IMG/VR virus record: IMGVR_UViG_3300043427_000860
Location: 1-27,294 of that record
Origin: a virus
Strand: one strand, 5' to 3'
Length of the DNA: 27,294 nt
The notes under the pieces are model-generated. The model made no database searches. It was not told where the DNA came from and was given only the letters and a program-made list of their open reading frames with translations. The translations under genes were made by a program, and so were the position numbers. Shown piece after piece: positions 14,843 through 22,471 of this stretch. Positions within the stretch are counted from its first letter, which is position 1, and every line of letters starts with the position of its first letter.

Positions 14843-17206
14843 TTAACCAACTCTCCAATTAGTACCATCGCTGAATACTGGTACATAATTGCTACCGCCA
14901 CCTCCTACTACAGCATAGAATGTTGTAGTATTAGCATCATTTACAAATAATCTAGTACCAGAAATAGTTACATTAGGTAAGTTTGCAAATGCAACATTTG
15001 GAGTTAGTATAGTATTTGCATATAAAATACTTCCATCTATTGGATTATAACTTAATAAATTTTCTTGAGGACTACCTGATTGTGCTATTGGCTTCACATA
15101 TAATGTACTGACCGCAGTAGAAATAGTATTACCTGTCGCATTCAAGATGATAGCATTATTAGTTATAGCACTAGCAAAGCCACCTACGACTATGGCATTT
15201 GAAGCAGGATAACTGACATTGGTCGATATATTAGCGCCGATCGCAATAAAATTATTTGATTGACTATATAAATTGACATTACGCCCAATACTAATACTAT
15301 TATTTGCATTGCTTATTGAATTATTGGCAAGTATAATTTTATTAGTAGTATTGATCGGTGTTGTTATAGAAAACGCATTTGTAGTGTTATTAAAAGTAAC
15401 ACCAGAAATACCACCAAATGCACCACCATTATTATATTGTATTTGAGTATTGCTACCACCAACGCTACCATTGCCGGCATTACCTGTTTGTGCTACCCAA
15501 GTTAAATTACCAGCGCCATCCGTTTGTAATACATATCCATTAGTACCACCGGTGATGCTGATATTTGCAACAGTACCTAAATTCACATCACTAGCATTTG
15601 CTGTATCTAATATTCCTGTTATACTTACAGTATTACTAGTTTTATTGAAAGTAAATGAGTTGCTACCATCAAAATTACCATCATCATTAAATTGAATATT
15701 TGTATTACTTCCGCCTGTTGGTTGTAAATCATATGATACACCATTAGCATATTGTAAATTATCTGTTCTTACTGCATTAGCAGATAGATATCCACCGGTG
15801 ACTGTGACGACATTAGCATTACCTTCAGCACTTATAGTAACATTAGCATTGGCAAATGTTCTTACATTAGCATTACCATTCGATATTAAAGTAGTATCGA
15901 TACCAGTAAGCAATGCACCATTACCAATAAAATAATTTGCAGATACATTTGCTGTAAAGTTTGCACTATTGGCATTAATGTTTGAAGTGATGTTGGCGTT
16001 GTTTACACTAATGTTACCACTAATATTAGCGATGTTGCCTTCTATGATATTGCCTTTTATAGTACCAGTATTTGCATAGATGCCACCTGTGTTACTAAAC
16101 ACATTGTCAGCATATATAAAATTTGCTTCTAATATGGTGTTTAGTAAAATTTTATTATCTGCAACAATCATCTTAGGTGTACTGCCAGCACCACCATATA
16201 TCTCGCTGTTAGCATTTGTGCCTGTGATCACAAATCCAGCATTACCATTACGTAAACTATTGGCTAAGATATTACCTGAAACAGTAAGATTTGATAAAGT
16301 GCCAACACTGGTTATGTTAGGTTGTGCATTAGTAGTCAATGTACCAGTAATGAAATTTGCCAATACAAGATTAGCGTTTGCTGTGAGTACTCGTATCTCT
16401 CCTGCCGAATCACGCAAAACAACTGTTGTAGGTGCGTTAGCAACAAAACTTGGGAAATAGCCTTGCAAGGCATCACAATTTAAATTACTGACTAAACCAG
16501 TAGCAGATACGATGAAAGGTGGCGTGTTACCAATCACATTGCTTACGAATTGTGTTGCTTGTACTTGACCATTGACATTCATGGTATTACCTGTTACAAC
16601 TACAACATTGCTATTACCACTCACACTAATATTAACATTACCATTTGCCGCAGGTATACGAATATTGCTATTGCCATTACTGATTTGACTTGCATCAAGA
16701 CCAGTCAACAAACTACCATTACCAATAAAGAAATTTGCTCTGGCAGCATTACCAAGATTTGCGTTACCGGCTACGAAATTTCCACTAATACCACCTGTGA
16801 TACCTACTAAATTAGTACCACGAATAGTACCAGAATTAGCATAGACATTACCTGCTGAAATATTGGTTGTTACAGTAACATTACCACTGACTGTTAGATT
16901 GCTATTGGTATTATCCCAAAGTAAATTTGCGTTGCCACCAACGTTGCCACTATTGTTGTACAATATCTGTTGATTTGCACCTGTGGCTGCTAATTGCCCT
17001 GTCGCGCCGGTAGCACCAGTCGCACCAGTCGGTCCACCACTTGGTCCTGTAGCGCCAGTGGGTCCTGTCGCCCCTACTGCACCAGGAGGTCCGCTACTGT
17101 ATACGCCTATGCTTGTTGGAGTCGCAGTAACACTAAGGCCCGGCGCATCAGGAGTGATAGTGATACCAAACGGTTGAACTACGAAATTGGCGTTGATCTC
17201 AGCCAT
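14843..17206 (-). CDS. Collagen-like tail fibre (787 aa), paralogous in modules to the 1183-aa fibre
   Basis: This encodes 787 residues. The N-terminal anchor (MAEINANFVVQPFGITITPD) is followed by a short collagen block (about residues 37-74). Repeated units then follow: ANFFIGNGSLLTGLDASQIS and NYFIGNGALLTGIDTTLIS, each followed by NSNIRI/NANVRT and an NVTISAEGNANVVTVTG-type strand pair. QILYNNSGNVGG, NIQFNDDGNFDG and TQIQYNNGGAFGG units alternate with these. The same units occur in the 1183-aa protein ([27 protein letters not shown]), pointing to module duplication. The C-terminus is short (NYVPVFSDGTNWRVG) and lacks the C1q-like head. Very Asn-rich. It is probably a trimeric side or tip fibre. 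It starts one base after the stop of the 166-aa gene (AAGGTATC ribosome-binding site). Confidence 0.85.
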   Translation of the reverse strand: MAEINANFVVQPFGITITPDAPGLSVTATPTSIGVYSSGPPGAVGATGPTGATGPSGGPTGATGATGATGQLAATGANQQILYNNSGNVGGNANLLWDNTNSNLTVSGNVTVTTNISAGNVYANSGTIRGTNLVGITGGISGNFVAGNANLGNAARANFFIGNGSLLTGLDASQISNGNSNIRIPAANGNVNISVSGNSNVVVVTGNTMNVNGQVQATQFVSNVIGNTPPFIVSATGLVSNLNCDALQGYFPSFVANAPTTVVLRDSAGEIRVLTANANLVLANFITGTLTTNAQPNITSVGTLSNLTVSGNILANSLRNGNAGFVITGTNANSEIYGGAGSTPKMIVADNKILLNTILEANFIYADNVFSNTGGIYANTGTIKGNIIEGNIANISGNISVNNANITSNINANSANFTANVSANYFIGNGALLTGIDTTLISNGNANVRTFANANVTISAEGNANVVTVTGGYLSANAVRTDNLQYANGVSYDLQPTGGSNTNIQFNDDGNFDGSNSFTFNKTSNTVSITGILDTANASDVNLGTVANISITGGTNGYVLQTDGAGNLTWVAQTGNAGNGSVGGSNTQIQYNNGGAFGGISGVTFNNTTNAFSITTPINTTNKIILANNSISNANNSISIGRNVNLYSQSNNFIAIGANISTNVSYPASNAIVVGGFASAITNNAIILNATGNTISTAVSTLYVKPIAQSGSPQENLLSYNPIDGSILYANTILTPNVAFANLPNVTISGTRLFVNDANTTTFYAVVGGGGSNYVPVFSDGTNWRVG
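16996..17094. repeat. Collagen-encoding codon repeats in the 787-aa fibre
   Basis: About 33 residues of Gly-X-Y ([16 protein letters not shown]...) are encoded by 9-base units. The block is much shorter than in the neighbouring fibre gene and is placed directly after the N-terminal anchor. Confidence 0.8.
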
Positions 17207-17207
17207 G

Positions 17208-17708
17208 TTATTGATACCTTACTACAAAGCCTAATGGTTCTCTGTTTATATCTGTCAAACTGACGTTGCTATTGCTAGTTCTGCTGACATTCAATGTGAC
17301 GATTACTAGTGTGCTGTTGGCTGCATTATTGGCTAATGCAACATTAGGTATGCCTACGTTAGCAGTACCAGTGATGTTGTTACCAACATATAGATAGCCC
17401 GTACCCGCGTTAGCATTGGTGAATGCTGTGACTAAGGTATATGCGTTAGCATTGGGCTGTGTGTTGTTTACATTGATGTTACCTAACACAACTGTATCAG
17501 TAGCGGTGCCTGCACCATATGTGATATCATCTACAGTATAGAACTTAGCGGCAGCACTCAATGTCCAACCATTGCAGTTGACAGCATTGCCATTAGTATC
17601 TGTAAATGTTAATGGGAAAGTATATGCTTCCCCTGTGTAGATTTCGAGGCATTGCATCTCCGTGCCTGCGAAAGTCATCGTTTTTGCGCCGTTTAATAGT
17701 AGACTCAT
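17208..17708 (-). CDS. Baseplate upper/BppU-like N-terminal domain protein
   Basis: This encodes 166 residues. The pattern of an aromatic-rich opening strand (CLEIYTGEAYTFPLTFTD), NGNAVNCNGWTLSAAAKFY and a C-terminal NVSLTDINREPLGFVVRYQ is like the immunoglobulin-like N-terminal domains of baseplate/receptor-binding adaptor proteins (F-I--G-TY-FPL---D--G and GWTFSA). Such domains attach fibres to the tail tip. It lies between the J-like tip protein and a fibre. Ribosome-binding site AGGAAT. An AATAAATA box at 17728-17735 gives a predicted 14-nt leader. Confidence 0.7.
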   Translation of the reverse strand: MSLLLNGAKTMTFAGTEMQCLEIYTGEAYTFPLTFTDTNGNAVNCNGWTLSAAAKFYTVDDITYGAGTATDTVVLGNINVNNTQPNANAYTLVTAFTNANAGTGYLYVGNNITGTANVGIPNVALANNAANSTLVIVTLNVSRTSNSNVSLTDINREPLGFVVRYQ

Positions 17709-17727
17709 ATTCTTGATTCCTATATAT

Positions 17728-17735
17728 TATTTATT
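17728..17735 (-). promoter_or_regulatory. Late-promoter-like box AATAAATA (BppU-like and fibre genes)
   Basis: The minus strand reads AATAAATA followed by ATATATAGGAATC. The predicted start is 17722, leaving the ribosome-binding site AGGAAT right at the 5' end of the mRNA. It would serve the genes from 17708 leftward. Confidence 0.5.
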
Positions 17736-17740
17736 ATTTC

Positions 17741-20503
17741 TTATACGAAAGGTGTTTGTCCTTTTGAAGATACAATACTTCCCGATGTTATAATGACATT
17801 AGCACTATCAGTTATACATCTTACTAAAACTGCTCCACCTGTAATTGAGGAAGCATTACTAAAGATTTCTGTCTGCAATCTTTCCCAACTAAATTGTGTA
17901 GTATCAGATAGCATCTCTAGTGTGTCCATTCTATTGGTATCACTAAAATAAAATGCATTATTGCCAGTTTTAAAACCTTGTACAATTTGCAATATTGTTC
18001 CTGGTGTATCAGTCACAGCAGTAAATCCAGCATTAATAAAATATGCTTGATTATTGACTAAACTGCCATTAGCAAAACTATCGGTGCAAACTGCATACCA
18101 ATTATCTTCACCATCTCCTGCAGTCAATATGGCTGCCGTAGAAGGAGTCCAGGCGCCAGTACTATTTGCTTGATAATAATTGTTACCATTACTACCAGCC
18201 GTATCTCGTGCCGTACCTTGATAATATGGATAAATGTTGTTAGCGCCAGGATCTACACCAATAAAATATATGGGGACATTTCGTGTGCTATTTGCAGTAG
18301 CATCGACTGGTAATAATACAGGTGCTAGATTTGCTTGAGGATTTCCTTCATTGATGCTGAAATTATTACCACTTATTCTTTGTGATATAGTTAGATTACC
18401 ATCTAAGGCAATATTTGCTCTTGTACTATTTGCGGCAGTAATATCGAAACCAATACCCCTGAAGTTCAATGTCTGACCATTGGTGATGACATTGATCCCT
18501 TCTTCTTGTACTGTAACGCCAACGCTTCCTGCGATAGCATTTGCAGGGATACTATTTGGTCTATAGACATTGCCAGGAAGACCACCATTACCTGTATTGC
18601 TATTATAAGGTTGTATGTTAGCACCGCCCCACGGGAACACATTGCTTGCACCACTGCGCTTACCTGCTGTGTTATTTCTAGCAGTCACGCTCCAATATAG
18701 ATTACCTGCGGGTAAGTCATTGACATCTACGATTACACTTGTGACATTACCATTAGCGATATCAGGACTATTAGTGAATGGAGTACCATTGCTCTGTTGT
18801 AATGTACGATATAACAAATGCGTCAATACATTGCTATTATTACCATAGTTGAAATCCATGTACAATACAAGACCTTCTTCTGGTACGCAACTCTCGACTT
18901 CGAAACCTGTGATCAATCCTTGTGTGTCTGTGAAATTAGTGATGACTGGATCACATGGCGCACTTATGATATTAGGATCTTTCAATCCTGTATTGAATGC
19001 GGGTATAAAATCGGCTACAGGATCATCGACATAAACTGTAGCATTGTATTCGAATGCACGGAAACTTGCAAACAAGTTACCATTCATATCTTTTTCTTCT
19101 ATGACTTCGCTGACACGGAAGAGTTTATCTGTCCAACCATATGTCTCATGTGTTATGCGAACCACATCGCCTGCTTCTACTTGTATGCCTGAATAATCAG
19201 TACGGAAACTAACGACAAGATCCTCACGGCTTTGATATATGCGTCTTGCTGCCAAATATTTTGCTTGTACTGCATTGTTTACCAATGGCAATGTGATGTT
19301 TAATCTATTGACTGCTTCATTTTGTGACAACAACGATGGATTAGTATCAAATAGATTGATGATCTGATAATCAGTCTGATCTTTCACATTTAAATTTGGA
19401 TATGCGACTTCTGTTTGATTATATGTTTCATTGAGATCGATAGGGCTTATCTCTATACCACCAACAAGATTGCTACTGTTTACCAAGAATAGATCATTTA
19501 ATGTCTGTGCATTTGGCGTCTGAGTATATGCTTTGTTAAGCACTACTTTCCATTTGCCTTGTAACTCACTATATTGCAACCAACTATCGCAAGTGTCTAC
19601 AAGATATTGTAGATTGGTCAAGCAATTTTGTGCTGTATCTAGTGGCCCATTGATGCGATATCTTGCTTGTGTAGGGCTTGGACCCCCTGTTACTGTGATA
19701 GTTTGATCGCTATATGTATTGACATCATCTAAACTTGCAGTATCGATCTGCGCTAATGGTATAGCACAACCATAGCGTGTGTTCATCATGTAATCTTTTA
19801 ATGCAGTGCCTGGTCTATAGATACCGCTAGCCGCAGTTTGTCCATTTTCAGTATTCTTGACTTGTGCAGTTAGTGAGCCTAGTCCTGTAGTACCTGCATC
19901 TGTGCTATAAACTACTTTGATTATTGCAAATGCGCAATCAGTCATTGCATATGTGCTAGTGCCCCAACCAGGAAACACATCATATGCGTTTTGTGTAGTG
20001 TTCGTACCGCTAGTAGCACCTGTGCTACCGTTCTTGTAAAGATATATGTTCAAGAATCCATTAACTCTCGTATCAGTCTGCGTTGGGCTGACATTATTAT
20101 TGATCAATGCTGTGACTTTTGTAGTGCCACCTGATCCATCACTACCAAACTGTACTAATTTACCATCATAATAGATATCACCATAACTGATAGTACCATT
20201 ATCAGTTACTTCTGATAACGCTACAACATAGTACATGGTCTTTTGATCTGGTGTCAGATACGCATCAATGATTGGTCCACCTGTGAATGCGCTACCATAT
20301 ACTACAGGTATCTTGTTATCTGTTGCTGGCGGTAATTGTACGCGACCACCACCATCACCACCTGCTTGTGCCTTTGCTATGGCTCTTTTAGCCAATAATC
20401 TACTGACGCCAATACTAAATGCGGTGGTGACTACGAATTTGACTACAGCGGCTACTGTGACTTTTGCTACTGCGGCTGCGACAAATGCTACTACTGGTGC
20501 CAT
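17741..20503 (-). CDS. Tail-tip host-specificity protein (J-like)
   Basis: This encodes 920 residues. The N-terminus is hydrophobic and Ala/Val-rich (about residues 1-40), then GGGRVQLPPATDNKIPVVYG begins a typical phage tip domain (IPVVYGSAFTGGPIIDAYLT, MYYVVALSEVTDNG). The middle (about 290-490) has the beta-rich hub fold found in lambda J-type proteins (CDSWLQYSELQGKWKVVLNK, VVSFRTDYSGIQVEAGDVV, TYGWTDKLFRVSEVIEEKD). A fibronectin-like part follows (LPAGNLYWSVTARNN), then a variable end. It closes the tail tube and contacts the receptor or holds the fibres. It is preceded by a GNAT gene with one base between. Ribosome-binding site AGAGGAAT. Confidence 0.87.
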   Translation of the reverse strand: MAPVVAFVAAAVAKVTVAAVVKFVVTTAFSIGVSRLLAKRAIAKAQAGGDGGGRVQLPPATDNKIPVVYGSAFTGGPIIDAYLTPDQKTMYYVVALSEVTDNGTISYGDIYYDGKLVQFGSDGSGGTTKVTALINNNVSPTQTDTRVNGFLNIYLYKNGSTGATSGTNTTQNAYDVFPGWGTSTYAMTDCAFAIIKVVYSTDAGTTGLGSLTAQVKNTENGQTAASGIYRPGTALKDYMMNTRYGCAIPLAQIDTASLDDVNTYSDQTITVTGGPSPTQARYRINGPLDTAQNCLTNLQYLVDTCDSWLQYSELQGKWKVVLNKAYTQTPNAQTLNDLFLVNSSNLVGGIEISPIDLNETYNQTEVAYPNLNVKDQTDYQIINLFDTNPSLLSQNEAVNRLNITLPLVNNAVQAKYLAARRIYQSREDLVVSFRTDYSGIQVEAGDVVRITHETYGWTDKLFRVSEVIEEKDMNGNLFASFRAFEYNATVYVDDPVADFIPAFNTGLKDPNIISAPCDPVITNFTDTQGLITGFEVESCVPEEGLVLYMDFNYGNNSNVLTHLLYRTLQQSNGTPFTNSPDIANGNVTSVIVDVNDLPAGNLYWSVTARNNTAGKRSGASNVFPWGGANIQPYNSNTGNGGLPGNVYRPNSIPANAIAGSVGVTVQEEGINVITNGQTLNFRGIGFDITAANSTRANIALDGNLTISQRISGNNFSINEGNPQANLAPVLLPVDATANSTRNVPIYFIGVDPGANNIYPYYQGTARDTAGSNGNNYYQANSTGAWTPSTAAILTAGDGEDNWYAVCTDSFANGSLVNNQAYFINAGFTAVTDTPGTILQIVQGFKTGNNAFYFSDTNRMDTLEMLSDTTQFSWERLQTEIFSNASSITGGAVLVRCITDSANVIITSGSIVSSKGQTPFV

Positions 20504-20504
20504 A

Positions 20505-20960
20505 TCATTCCTCTGTGTTTATCCAACTCTCTGCTATCTTATCAAAACCAAATCTAGTGAACTCTATGTCAAACATTGATTTGGCTGTGCTGATCGTATA
20601 AAAGTGTATACGCTTTTGTTTTTTCAATGTCTCGCAATATTCTTGGTATGATTTCAATAACATATAACCTGCTCTGGTATTTCTATATTCTTCATCGACA
20701 TACCATAATAGTTCATTCATCAATAATGTCTTATCACTCCAAATATTTGGTGATATCAATGCCATCAATATACCTATAGGCTCATCGCTTTCTGCGATCA
20801 ATACTAAACCACCACCATTAATGGCAGTAACAAACATACTGTTTAGGTATTGATCATCTAATTCTACTTCGAAGGTACCTATATCACCTAATTGATGTAT
20901 CTTACGCACCATATGTATGAAATATGGTAGATCATGTTTATTTGCTAATCGTATGTTCAT
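20505..20960 (-). CDS. GNAT family N-acetyltransferase
   Basis: This encodes 151 residues from ATG 20960 (MNIRLANKHDLPYFIHMV). An upstream ATG in frame lies inside the neighbouring tail gene and is not needed. GNAT features: the beta1-alpha1 opening RLANKHDLP, LVLIAESDEPIGILMALIS (beta4 strand), LWYVDEEYRNTRAGYMLLKS (motif A, here R-N-x-x-A-G in place of the usual Q/RxxGxG/A acetyl-CoA loop) and HFYTISTAKSMFDIEFTRFGF (beta6 and motif B). It transfers acetyl from acetyl-CoA to an amine; the substrate is unknown. Its position in the middle of the tail-tip cluster suggests it modifies a tail protein or is carried cargo. Confidence 0.82.
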   Translation of the reverse strand: MNIRLANKHDLPYFIHMVRKIHQLGDIGTFEVELDDQYLNSMFVTAINGGGLVLIAESDEPIGILMALISPNIWSDKTLLMNELLWYVDEEYRNTRAGYMLLKSYQEYCETLKKQKRIHFYTISTAKSMFDIEFTRFGFDKIAESWINTEE

Positions 20961-20964
20961 TTGT

Positions 20965-21774
20965 TTAATTCTCTTGCATTTGATCGTTGCCACCACCAGG
21001 ACCACCTGGTATGCCTCCGCGTCCTGGTACTGTGACTTTGCCTTTTGGATCTCGTCCAAAGTCAAACTGCACGCCACTTATGCTATAAACATTGTTCATG
21101 CTAGTGTCTGTGCTATTAAAGAACTGCCAACTTTCCTTGTTTGTCTTTCTTCCTGCAATTCTATTTTCTAACACAGTCTTATATGGACTTGCGTTTATGC
21201 TGACTGTGAAATTATCATCTTGACCTTCACGATCTTCTGTGACAGCATATGTAGTAACGATGCCACGAAAGCGTTGATATACGGGACTTTCTATTACCAT
21301 GTTATTATCATAGAATCCACGATATATCTCTAATTCACTACCTCTGATCTTTGTAGCAAGCACAGTAAAGATATTATTACCATCGATACCACTGAGTGCT
21401 ATGGTAGTATCACCCTGTGCTACACGAATGTTTCTAGCCTGCGTACCAACTTGTAATAGTCCTTGCAATGCACTATATGTATTACCTGCTATGACTTCAT
21501 TTTTATAACTTGTGCTTGCTGTTATGACTGTGACATTGCTAGCAGTACCATTACCTGTACCTGCACTATTTGCAGTAAAGTATGTACCTACTGCATTGCT
21601 ATTTGCACCAATCGCAGTCCAGTTTGTGTTACCTGATGTCTGTATGATGTAAGTAGTGTTGGCAGCGATATTAGCCGCGACTGTTGGCGGATATTCATTG
21701 AATATCGTGAGTTTCACGAACTCTGCGCTATTGATCTGCGTAGCATTGTTACTTACTTGAGGTATCGATTGCAT
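20965..21774 (-). CDS. Tail-tip assembly protein with inserted beta module
   Basis: This encodes 269 residues from ATG 21774, which shares TAATG with the previous stop. A start at 21792 would overlap needlessly. The N-terminal 25 and C-terminal 170 residues (RNIRVAQGDTTIALSGID, SELEIYRGFYDNNMV, QRFRGIVTTYAVTEDREGQD, PYKTVLENRIAGRKTNKESW) fit a DUF2163-like tail protein of the tip. Residues about 38-79 (ANTTYIIQTSGNTNWTAIGA followed by NSNAVGTYFTANSAGTGNGT) are a different unit that I recognise as a recurrent phage insertion (TYxITSVGxTDFTxIGA followed by VGxxFTAxGAGTGxGT). The end is Gly-rich (GRGGIPGGPGGGND). The protein is probably between the distal tail ring and the J-like tip. Confidence 0.75.
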   Translation of the reverse strand: MQSIPQVSNNATQINSAEFVKLTIFNEYPPTVAANIAANTTYIIQTSGNTNWTAIGANSNAVGTYFTANSAGTGNGTASNVTVITASTSYKNEVIAGNTYSALQGLLQVGTQARNIRVAQGDTTIALSGIDGNNIFTVLATKIRGSELEIYRGFYDNNMVIESPVYQRFRGIVTTYAVTEDREGQDDNFTVSINASPYKTVLENRIAGRKTNKESWQFFNSTDTSMNNVYSISGVQFDFGRDPKGKVTVPGRGGIPGGPGGGNDQMQEN

Positions 21775-22460
21775 TATGCTGTTCCTACCCACTCATAAAG
21801 AGTGAAATCATCATTGAATTCTATCAATGCATTGTTCAATGTTGTTCCATTATTTCTAGCATAGCCACCTGGTATCAACTTATATGTTGGCATGTTTGGA
21901 CAGAACATGTAAAATTCACAACTATTACCCACAGTCAATCCTGCGCCTACTACTGAACTTGTTATGATATTTGGTCTATTTGTAGTAACTGTGACTGTAC
22001 CTGCACTACCTCTAGTCACTTGTGTAGTGCTAGTGAATGGATATTTATTATTGCCTATCTGTATCAAATCGTTTGGCTCAAATATAACTCTAGTGCTAGG
22101 TACTGTGGGTAGACCACTCAATACTAATTGATTGCCTACGAAACTTTGCACAGTAAGTCCATTCAATTGATTTGTTGTCAATTGACCTTGATATCTAAAT
22201 ATCCAACTTAAACAACTATTATCGCTGAATGTCACATATTGTGGTGTATATCTATCTATCGTATCTAATGCTTCTAATAGATCACGATTGTTGTAATATT
22301 TTAAACTTGATGGCATAGTCAATACAAAACGCCATGGCTGTTTAGTTGGTGTGAGGCTAGTGCGAGGTATCTCATTGCGTGTTACTTGCACGCCAACGAC
22401 CTTTCTACGATCTATCGTCATACCACTAGCATTGTTTATAATTGTTTGTAAGCCTGCCAT
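21774..22460 (-). CDS. Distal tail-like structural protein
   Basis: This encodes 228 residues. The start MAGLQTIINNASGMTIDRRK, then VGVQVTRNEIPRTSLTP, PWRFVLTMPSSLKYYNNRDLLEALDTIDRYTPQ and a beta-rich remainder (SWIFRYQGQLT, QLVLSGLPTVP, NDLIQIGNNKYPFTS) read like the distal tail proteins that follow the tape measure in several siphophages. This is inferred from style and order; no diagnostic motif is available. It is coupled to the next gene by TAATG. Ribosome-binding site AGGAAAAC. Confidence 0.7.
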   Translation of the reverse strand: MAGLQTIINNASGMTIDRRKVVGVQVTRNEIPRTSLTPTKQPWRFVLTMPSSLKYYNNRDLLEALDTIDRYTPQYVTFSDNSCLSWIFRYQGQLTTNQLNGLTVQSFVGNQLVLSGLPTVPSTRVIFEPNDLIQIGNNKYPFTSTTQVTRGSAGTVTVTTNRPNIITSSVVGAGLTVGNSCEFYMFCPNMPTYKLIPGGYARNNGTTLNNALIEFNDDFTLYEWVGTA

Positions 22461-22471
22461 ATGTTTTCCTA

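Noticed and set aside
20961-21077. Longer start at 21077 for the GNAT gene
   Set aside because: It lies inside the neighbouring tail gene in another frame; GNAT homology begins at the ATG at 20960.
22042-22049. AATAAATA inside the distal tail-like gene as another late promoter
   Set aside because: It is far from any gene start on that strand; treated as the one chance match and kept as a caution for the motif finding.
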